This document shows positions 1 through 4,306 of a stretch of 5,097 nt of DNA, one piece after another. A model generated the notes under the pieces. It did not search any database. It was not told the origin of the DNA and saw only the letters and a program-made list of their open reading frames with translations. The first letter of the stretch is position 1, and each line of letters starts with the position of its first letter. A program made the translations under genes and the position numbers. This DNA is from Chloroflexota bacterium (lineage in GTDB: Bacteria; Chloroflexota; Anaerolineae; J102). Location of the stretch: contig JAJRXO010000253.1 in NCBI GenBank assembly GCA_024276255.1, forward strand, positions 1-5,097. The letters are read 5' to 3'.

Positions 1-1
1 G

Positions 2-601
2 GGAGAGGAAGAGGCCCAGGACGAATACAGCGGGCTCATCGGTATCTTGCCGGAGATCGAGACCATAATCGAGGAAGAAGACCGCCACGAGCACGAACTC
101 ATCGCCTTGCTGGACGAAGAACGCCTGGAATATGCCGGTTCGATTGTGCTGGGGCTGAATGATGCCCTGGTGGAACTGACCGGCGCCCTTGCCGGTTTCA
201 CCCTGGCCTTGCAAAATGCCAGGCTCATTGCCATCACCGGCCTTATCACCGGAATCGCTGCCGCCCTGTCGATGGCAGCCTCCGAGTATCTTTCCACCAA
301 GGCAGAACCGGAAAACAAAAACCCGGGACGGGCATCGCTTTACACGGGCAGCGCCTACCTGATCACGGTGTTCCTGCTGATCCTGCCCTACCTGCTGCTG
401 GGCAATTACTATCTCAGCCTCAGCATCACCCTCACCCTGGCGGTATTGATCATCGCCGCCTTCAACTACTACATTTCTGTGGCCCGCGATCTGGATTTCA
501 AACGTCAGTTTCTGGAAATGGCTATCGTTAGCCTGGGGGTAGCGGCCTTCAGCTTTCTGATCGGCTTTGTGCTGCGCGCAGTGTGGGGTGTGGATGTGTG
601 A
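2..601 (+). CDS. Ferritin-like/VIT1-CCC1 family membrane iron transporter, 5' end missing (MbfA-like)
   Basis: Probable inner-membrane iron (or manganese) transporter of the VIT1/CCC1 family with an N-terminal ferritin-like domain, the architecture of bacterial MbfA iron exporters. The reading frame is open to the window edge, so the start is outside; a TTG at 47 gives 184 residues but is probably internal. Upstream of the membrane part, an acidic helix reading EEEDRHEHEL carries the E-x-x-H pattern of the last ferritin-like helix. After it comes the family block DEERLEYAGSIVLGLNDALVE (in two pieces: DEERLEYAGS, then IVLGLNDALVE), then about five hydrophobic segments and the conserved SMAASEYLS between segments 2 and 3. 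The C-terminal part (KRQFLEMAIVSLGVAAFSF) also fits. It stops with TGA 20 bp before the arsC remnant. Family assignment is firm; the transported metal and direction are inferred from MbfA. Confidence 0.88.
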   Translation, partial: GEEEAQDEYSGLIGILPEIETIIEEEDRHEHELIALLDEERLEYAGSIVLGLNDALVELTGALAGFTLALQNARLIAITGLITGIAAALSMAASEYLSTKAEPENKNPGRASLYTGSAYLITVFLLILPYLLLGNYYLSLSITLTLAVLIIAAFNYYISVARDLDFKRQFLEMAIVSLGVAAFSFLIGFVLRAVWGVDV

Positions 602-621
602 ACCGGGGCCATCATCCTGAC

Positions 622-739
622 ATGAAACACAAGGTCTTATACCTGTGCACGGGCAATTCCTGTCGCTCGCAGATGGCAGAAGCCATTGTCAATGCCCGCC
701 TGGGTGCGCAGTGGCAGGCCTTCAGCGCCTGCACCGCGG
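622..739 (+). pseudogene. arsC: Truncated arsenate reductase (thioredoxin-coupled, LMW-phosphatase fold), N-terminal remnant
   Basis: N-terminal ~39 codons of a thioredoxin-type arsenate reductase, which reduces arsenate to arsenite. The ATG at 622 begins MKHKVLYLC, and the phosphatase-type P-loop C-x5-R is intact as CTGNSCR, followed by SQMAEAIVNARLG, typical of this family. At about residue 36 the expected SAGT is read as SACT, and the sequence then leaves the family and enters the acr3 remnant in another frame. Intact relatives are about 130-140 residues, so roughly 70% of the gene is gone, including the C-terminal redox cysteines. The frame stays open to 873 only as nonsense across acr3. 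No strong ribosome binding site is seen; GGGG lies 14 bases upstream. The product cannot be an active reductase. Identification is confident because the P-loop region is diagnostic. Confidence 0.85.
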
Positions 740-1116
740 CTTTCCACATTCGACCGTTTTCTAACCCTGTGGAGCTTTCTGGCCATGGCCGCCGGTGTCG
801 GCCTGATGCTGATGATATACCCGCCCTTCGCCTAGGTGAAGTACGAGGAGCTGGGCAAGGTCTTCCGCAATAGCCCCATCCTGGTCTTTTCCCTGCTGCA
901 AATTGGGTGGTGGAACCCACCCTCATGTTTTTACTGGCCGTGATCTTTCTGCATGATTATCCGGAATACATGGTGGGCCTGATCATGATCGGGCTGGTGA
1001 ACGTTGCCTTCGCATTCCAACGTCGCTATTTCCAACACGAACTACAAGCCCTGCCTGCCGCCATCACAAACGCCACCGCCGAAGCCTGCTCGCCCTCACG
1101 GGATCTGCTGCGGTAG
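731..1116 (+). pseudogene. acr3: Degenerate Acr3-type arsenite efflux permease with deletions, nonsense and frameshift
   Basis: Relic of an Acr3 arsenite/H+ antiporter, normally about 340-360 residues with ten membrane helices. In the frame from 731 it reads PRLSTFDRFLTLW and SFLAMAAGVGL, the usual N-terminus. It then jumps at 803-808 to MLMIYPPFA, which belongs some 30 residues further on. TAG at 833-835 replaces the expected lysine codon of the FAKVKYEELG block. [22 protein letters not shown] follows, and an A is missing from the A-run at 899-902. Restoring it gives [10 protein letters not shown]; the frame continues from 907 as [22 protein letters not shown]. At 988-996 it jumps to [12 protein letters not shown], the family C-terminus, ending with TAG at 1114. 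The deleted middle contains the conserved cysteine of TM4 and glutamate of TM9 known to be needed for transport in Acr3. Non-functional. Confidence 0.85.
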
Positions 1117-1206
1117 CCAGCCGTCATCTGGCTCCAGTTCATCCTTGTGATTTCACCCGACATCGAATAGTACGGAAAACTCTCATCAAAATCTAATGTA
1201 TCGGCC

Positions 1207-1235
1207 TTGACATTGTTTAGAGACGGGTGTATACT
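1207..1235 (+). promoter_or_regulatory. Sigma-70 promoter of arsR
   Basis: A consensus -35 box TTGACA (1207-1212), a 17-bp spacer and a -10 box TATACT (1230-1235) form a near-ideal sigma-70 promoter 45 bp ahead of the arsR start codon. The operator palindrome begins at the next base and would cover the transcription start (expected near 1241-1243), the usual arrangement for repression by an ArsR-family protein. Confidence 0.85.
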
Positions 1236-1255
1236 TTATTCGTAAAATCGAATAA
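1236..1255. promoter_or_regulatory. ArsR-type operator of the arsR promoter
   Basis: Perfect 7-6-7 inverted repeat: TTATTCG (1236-1242), spacer TAAAAT, CGAATAA (1249-1255). It abuts the -10 box and spans the predicted start point. A/T-rich dyads of this size at this place are typical binding sites for ArsR/SmtB dimers. The left arm TTATTCG recurs exactly at 1734-1740 upstream of the next gene. Binding by the product of the adjacent gene is inferred. Confidence 0.75.
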
Positions 1256-1279
1256 GGTTATTTTCCCGGAGCTACCCGA

Positions 1280-1702
1280 ATGCCGGAGACAGATCCACTC
1301 ATTATCAAGAATGCCACTCGCATCGCCCGCGCCCTCAGCCATCCAGTGCGATTGCAAATACTGAACGAATTGCGCCAGGGCGGGGCCTATGTCATGCACC
1401 TGACCGCGGTGCTGGGTCGGCCCCAGGCCAACATCTCGCAACATCTCATGGTGCTGCGCGAAGCAGGCCTGGTGCGGGACGAGCGGGAGGGGATGAGCGT
1501 GATCTACTACCTGCGGGACTCCCGCGTGGGCGATATCATCGATCAACTCATGCAGATAGCCCGCGATCACGCCAGTCAAACGCTTCTGGCCTCTGCGAGC
1601 CACCCCGAGATGGAAACAATGCCACTTCGCCGACGCTCACGACGGGGCCGATGCCGTTGCCCTCGCTGTCGCAGGCAGGCTGAAAGGGGCGAATCTCTCT
1701 GA
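1280..1702 (+). CDS. ArsR/SmtB-family metal-sensing transcriptional repressor with C-terminal Cys cluster
   Basis: Winged-helix repressor of the ArsR/SmtB family, 140 residues, expected to bind DNA as a dimer and release it when metal or metalloid binds. The ATG at 1280 is preceded by GGAG at 1268-1271. Residues 11-35 (ATRIARALSHPVRLQILNEL region) are the family's first helices. The recognition helix is about 48-64 (PQANISQHLMVLREAGL), and the wing is about 66-78, ending VIYYL. The classic ELCVCDL metal-box cysteines are absent: the equivalent stretch is AYVMHL (36-41). The only cysteines are at 125, 127 and 130 in an Arg-rich tail reading CRCPRC, a plausible thiolate site. It lies downstream of dead arsC/acr3 and upstream of a His/Cys-rich gene, with related dyads before both. 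The fold is certain; the inducer (As, Sb, Cd, Zn or other) is unknown. Confidence 0.9.
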   Translation: MPETDPLIIKNATRIARALSHPVRLQILNELRQGGAYVMHLTAVLGRPQANISQHLMVLREAGLVRDEREGMSVIYYLRDSRVGDIIDQLMQIARDHASQTLLASASHPEMETMPLRRRSRRGRCRCPRCRRQAERGESL

Positions 1703-1733
1703 TTTAGCATGGGAACTCTTTTTTTGAATTACC

Positions 1734-1752
1734 TTATTCGATAATCGGAATA
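1734..1752. promoter_or_regulatory. Second ArsR-type operator, upstream of the His/Cys-rich gene
   Basis: TTATTCG (1734-1740), spacer ATAAT, then CGGAATA (1746-1752): an imperfect inverted repeat whose left arm is identical to that of the arsR operator. The symmetrical core TATTC...GAATA (1735-1739 and 1748-1752) is perfect. It sits 30 bp before the ATG at 1782. A weak -35-like TTGAAT (1724-1729) and -10-like GAATAT (1748-1753) would place it within a promoter, but that promoter is poorly supported and transcription may also read through from arsR. Confidence 0.6.
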
Positions 1753-1781
1753 TCCATTCACTCGCAAGGAGACAATACATC

Positions 1782-2123
1782 ATGCAATGTCATCATCGAC
1801 ATGAACACACACGAGGCCACTCGCATCAATGCTGTGGCAAACACGAAGAACGCGATTTTGCCGGCCCGGCCCGCCACGCACACGGTTTTGGCCGCGGGCA
1901 CAGGTGTGAGGAAGAGCGCCCGGCTTTTCGCCGGCGGGATCGCTTTTCTGAAGAACTGCGCCCCGGGTGGGCAGGCCGTGGTTACCGTGGCCGCTACGCT
2001 CCCGCAACGGCAGAAAGCGGGAGCGCACCGGAGCCATTGGATGAAAAAGCCTGGCTGGAAATGCGCAAACAACATCTCGAAGCGCGGCTGGCCGAGATCA
2101 ACGACGAACTGAACCGATTCTGA
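1782..2123 (+). CDS. Small His/Cys-rich putative metal-binding protein
   Basis: 113-residue protein of unknown function. The ATG at 1782 has a good ribosome binding site, AAGGAG (1766-1771). It has three parts: residues 1-42 hold ten histidines (4, 5, 7, 9, 13, 15, 21, 32, 34, 40) and four cysteines (3, 17, 18, 42), a likely metal-chelating tract; residues 47-72 are Arg/Gly/aromatic-rich; residues 87-113 form an amphipathic, probably coiled-coil helix (WLEMRKQHLEARLAEINDEL). No signal peptide or membrane segment is visible, so it is probably cytoplasmic. The arrangement resembles short metal-rich proteins with a C-terminal helix such as the DUF5320 type, but I do not claim membership. A dyad like the arsR operator lies just upstream and arsR ends 79 bp before it, so control by that repressor and a role in metal buffering, delivery or sensing are inferred. 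An overlapping frame (1801-2112) lacks these features. Confidence 0.7.
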   Translation: MQCHHRHEHTRGHSHQCCGKHEERDFAGPARHAHGFGRGHRCEEERPAFRRRDRFSEELRPGWAGRGYRGRYAPATAESGSAPEPLDEKAWLEMRKQHLEARLAEINDELNRF

Positions 2124-2131
2124 GCCTACTG

Positions 2132-2160
2132 AGGAGGGCGCTGACTTGCGCCCTCCTTCT
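2132..2160 (+). terminator. Hairpin terminator after the His/Cys-rich gene
   Basis: Ten-pair perfect stem AGGAGGGCGC (2132-2141) / GCGCCCTCCT (2148-2157) with a six-base loop TGACTT, starting 8 bp after the stop codon. The following T-tract is short and broken (TTCT), so intrinsic termination may be incomplete. Placement and stem strength support a terminator closing the arsR unit. Confidence 0.65.
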
Positions 2161-2203
2161 CGCGTCCTGCGCCGGTACACCTTTGGCCCCAAAACGTGCA
2201 AAT

Positions 2204-2235
2204 TGGAGAAAACGCGCGCACACGCTGGAGAAAAC
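2204..2235 (+). repeat. Pair of 10-bp direct repeats at 22-bp spacing
   Basis: TGGAGAAAAC occurs at 2204-2213 and again at 2226-2235, about two helical turns apart on the same face of the DNA. The pair is bracketed by CCCCAA (2187-2192) and TTGGGG (2236-2241), and by CGTG (2195-2198) and CACG (2221-2224). Function is unknown; it may be part of a dispersed intergenic repeat or a protein binding site. Confidence 0.5.
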
Positions 2236-2271
2236 TTGGGGGTTAGAGGGGAATTCGTGATAAGATAGGGC

Positions 2272-2330
2272 AGGCAAGCGTGAGGGGCCATCGTAGCACA
2301 CATCCATGTCCGCCCCTCACGCCTATGCCT
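2272..2330. repeat. Large intergenic inverted repeat (hairpin)
   Basis: Perfect 11-bp arms GCGTGAGGGGC (2278-2288) and GCCCCTCACGC (2312-2322) enclose a 23-base loop. After a small internal bulge (A2277 against CTA 2323-2325) the stem resumes with AGGCA (2272-2276) / TGCCT (2326-2330). There is no T-tract, so it is not a standard terminator. It could be a repeat-element unit, an element end, or a structured 5' RNA, although it lies about 300 bp before moeA. Confidence 0.7.
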
Positions 2331-2427
2331 TATTCCGGATAATCCACAAAGCAAGCTGTTCGTTCTCTGCGGATCGACGACAGCTCCGGTTACCCGACAC
2401 CAATTCAACAGGTTTTCCATTGAGCAT

Positions 2428-2494
2428 ACGGACATGCCATTGCCGACATCGTCCAACGTAAAAACGTCAACCGTCATGCATTGGAAGTGTCCGT
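2428..2494. repeat. Imperfect 67-bp palindrome
   Basis: Outer arms ACGGACA (2428-2434) / TGTCCGT (2488-2494) are perfect. Inner arms CCATTGC (2437-2443) / GCATTGG (2478-2484) differ at one pair. GAC/GTC (2445-2447 / 2473-2475) and a central ACGT-AAAA-ACGT (2456-2467) share nearly the same centre near 2461. Several nested elements on one axis make chance less likely. Function is unknown. Confidence 0.45.
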
Positions 2495-2627
2495 TTTCGC
2501 GCGTTTCTGACGTTTGGCGCCGCAGATATTGTGGGCACATGGCCAGATAGCAAACATCTTAAAAAGTGTCAGGTAGCGGAACGACAGCATACAGATAGCC
2601 CGTAACAGACAAGGGAGAAACTGACCC

Positions 2628-3854
2628 ATGCAAGAAAGCTACCCCATGCTCAGCGTTGAAGAGGCGCTGACTCGTGTGTTATCGATGTTTGCTCCTCTGC
2701 CAGCGGAGCAGGTGCAGGTGCAGGATGCTTTGCACCGCGTGTTGGCCACTGACGTTGTGGCCGAAATGGACATCCCGCCATTGGCCAATACGGCCATGGA
2801 TGGCTACGCCGTACGCGTGGCCGACACCGCAGATGCCACACCTGAACGACCGCGACGCCTGCGGGTGGTCGACTATCTCGCCGCCGGCTATGTGCGGGAA
2901 GAACCTATTGCCCCCGGCACAGCCGTGCGCATCATGACTGGCGCTCCGGTTCCGCCGGGCACCGAGGCGGTGATCCCGTTCGAGGACATCAAGGTGGAGG
3001 GAGATGAAATCCTGGTCTTCAAGCCCATCGCCATGCATAAAAATGTGCGCGCGGCCGGTGAAGATGTGCAAAAAGGGCAGGTCGTGCTCACCGCCGGCGC
3101 CTTCCTGCGTGCCCAGGAAGTGGGAATGCTGGCGGCACTGGGCCATGCCCGTGTAACCGTGCATCGTCGTCCGCGTGTGGCTATCCTCTCCACCGGCGAC
3201 GAGATCATCGACGTGGATGCCCCCTGGCAACCGGGCAAGATACGCGATGCCAACGGCTATACCATTGCCGCGCTCGTACAGCACTATGGCGGCGAGCCGA
3301 TCCGCCTGGGCGTCGCCCGCGACACCATCGACGAGCTCACCCACAAATTGCAGGCCGGACTGGACGCCGGCGCCGATATGCTGGTATCGTCCGGGGGCGT
3401 GTCCATGGGGGATTTTGATGTGGTGAAGAAGGTACTGGCCGCCGAAGGCGAGATGCACTTCTGGCGGGTGCGCATGAAGCCCGGCAAACCACTGGCCTTC
3501 GGTCAGATCCGGGGCGTGCCCCTGTTGGGCCTGCCCGGCAATCCCGTCTCCTCCATGATCTCCTTCCTGCTCTTCGGCCGCCCCGCCTTGCAGAAAATGC
3601 AGGGCATGACCCCCACTTCCCTGCCTTCCCGCACTGCCATTCTCATGGATGCCGTCAAACGCAAAGACCGGCGCCGTCATTTCGTGCGCGTGTGGCTGGA
3701 GGAAAAAGACGGCAAGACCCTGGCCCATCTCACTGGTGATCAGGGCTCCGGCATCCTGCTGTCCATGGTACAGGCCCACGGCCTGGCCGTCATTCCCGAA
3801 GACGTCGATCACCTGCCGCCCAACTCTCCGGTGCAGGTCCTGCTCTTCGACTGA
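2628..3854 (+). CDS. moeA: Molybdopterin molybdenumtransferase MoeA
   Basis: Catalyses the last step of basic molybdenum cofactor synthesis: insertion of molybdate into adenylylated molybdopterin, in the cytoplasm. It has 408 residues, a normal length for MoeA. The ATG at 2628 is chosen because AGGGAG lies at 2612-2617; Met7 is a less likely start. Hallmarks in order: NTAMDGYAVR (54-63); GTAVRIMTGAPVPPGTEAVI (97-116); RAAGEDVQKG (141-150) with QEVGMLAALG (163-172); the MoCF-binding-domain block PRVAILSTGDEI (182-193) and GKIRDANGY (203-211); the signature SSGGVSMGDFD (254-264); MKPGKPLAFG (283-292) and GLPGNPVSSM (301-310). A C-terminal beta domain (about 335-408, HFVRVWLEE ... GSGILLSM) is present. 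All motif positions are filled and no damage is seen. The likely operon partners are the cupin and DUF3891 genes downstream. No other Mo-cofactor gene is in view. Confidence 0.97.
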   Translation: MQESYPMLSVEEALTRVLSMFAPLPAEQVQVQDALHRVLATDVVAEMDIPPLANTAMDGYAVRVADTADATPERPRRLRVVDYLAAGYVREEPIAPGTAVRIMTGAPVPPGTEAVIPFEDIKVEGDEILVFKPIAMHKNVRAAGEDVQKGQVVLTAGAFLRAQEVGMLAALGHARVTVHRRPRVAILSTGDEIIDVDAPWQPGKIRDANGYTIAALVQHYGGEPIRLGVARDTIDELTHKLQAGLDAGADMLVSSGGVSMGDFDVVKKVLAAEGEMHFWRVRMKPGKPLAFGQIRGVPLLGLPGNPVSSMISFLLFGRPALQKMQGMTPTSLPSRTAILMDAVKRKDRRRHFVRVWLEEKDGKTLAHLTGDQGSGILLSMVQAHGLAVIPEDVDHLPPNSPVQVLLFD

Positions 3855-3914
3855 TCTACAACAGGCCGTTGCCCGTCAATCTCCTTCTGCCCACAGCTCT
3901 CGCGGAGGCTTGCC

Positions 3915-4271
3915 ATGAGCGTCAAACACAGTCAGGACATTCCCAGCGTGATCGTTGCTGCCGGTAGGCATACACGCAAACAGGTGTTAATCCCGCCCGA
4001 CGAAGGACCGCATTTCGCCATGCGGCGCTTCATCATGGCCCCCGGTGGCGGCATGCCCCGGCACACCAATCTGGTCGAGCACGAACAATATGTGCTTCGG
4101 GGCCAGGCTCGCATTGGTATAGGCGATGAGGAGTACACCGTGCAGGCGGGTGACGTCGTGTTTATTCCCGCCGAAGTCCCGCACTGGTACGAAAACATCG
4201 GCGATGAAGATTTTGAGTTTTTGTGCATCGTGCCGAACAAGGAAGACAAAACGGTGCTGCTGCCGGAATAA
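3915..4271 (+). CDS. Single-domain cupin protein
   Basis: Small cytoplasmic beta-barrel protein of the cupin_2 type, 118 residues, function unknown. The ATG at 3915 has GGAGG at 3904-3908. Motif 1 is PGGGMPRHTNLVEHEQYVLRG (roughly 43-63, with His50, Glu55, His56, Glu57). Motif 2 is GDVVFIPAEVPHWYEN (79-94, with His90). In many close relatives motif 1 has H-x-H before the E-H-E triplet; here the second histidine is Asn52, so metal ligation, if any, would use His50, a residue of the 55-57 group and His90. Related small cupins act as metal-dependent isomerases, dioxygenases or binding proteins, and sequence alone does not decide. The gene starts 60 bp after moeA and ends 35 bp before the DUF3891 gene, with no terminator seen between. 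Confidence 0.88.
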   Translation: MSVKHSQDIPSVIVAAGRHTRKQVLIPPDEGPHFAMRRFIMAPGGGMPRHTNLVEHEQYVLRGQARIGIGDEEYTVQAGDVVFIPAEVPHWYENIGDEDFEFLCIVPNKEDKTVLLPE

Positions 4272-4306
4272 CGCAGCCGGACTGCCGCAAGGCTCCATAA
4301 TCAGCC

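Larger units (their letters stand above)
2124..2627. other. Long intergenic stretch without a convincing gene
   Basis: About 500 bp between the His/Cys-rich gene and moeA. Besides the terminator it holds a cluster of direct and inverted repeats (2187-2241, 2272-2330, 2428-2494). A 40-codon open frame with a TTG start (2146-2268, RRYTFGPKTCKLEKT...) has no ribosome binding site. A long open frame on the minus strand (2540 down to 1758) runs antisense through the His/Cys-rich gene and has no family features. No tRNA, recognisable riboswitch or clear sigma-70 promoter for moeA was found. It could be a site of past insertion or deletion. Confidence 0.55.

Noticed and set aside
583..873. 96-residue arsC-like protein as a real short gene
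   Set aside because: Only the first ~39 codons from 622 match arsenate reductase; the rest is acr3 sequence read out of frame.
1161..1172. CGAATA half-site upstream of the arsR promoter
   Set aside because: Only one arm is present with no symmetrical partner; a match this short is expected by chance.
1711..1730. Run of seven T (1719-1725) after arsR as a terminator
   Set aside because: No stable stem precedes the T-run, and the second operator-like dyad lies just downstream; more likely part of an A/T-rich promoter region.
1801..2112. Alternative frame over the His/Cys-rich gene
   Set aside because: Lacks its own ribosome binding site; the 1782 frame has AAGGAG upstream, a His/Cys tract and a coherent C-terminal helix.
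1758..2540. 260-codon open frame on the minus strand
   Set aside because: It runs antisense through the His/Cys-rich gene, the terminator and several palindromes, has no family motif and no convincing ribosome binding site; best explained as a shadow in GC-rich DNA.
2557..2580. TTAAAAAGTGTCAGGTAG as an end of a mobile or REP-type repeat
   Set aside because: It resembles fragments seen next to repeat elements, but there is no inverted partner and no transposase, so it cannot be supported.
2340..2627. Molybdenum-cofactor riboswitch ahead of moeA
   Set aside because: I looked for its conserved stems and could not find a matching arrangement; the palindromes here do not resemble it. A covariance-model search would settle this.
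2679..3812. 377-codon open frame antisense to moeA
   Set aside because: Low-complexity His/Gly-rich composition typical of a complementary-strand shadow; moeA on the + strand has every family motif.
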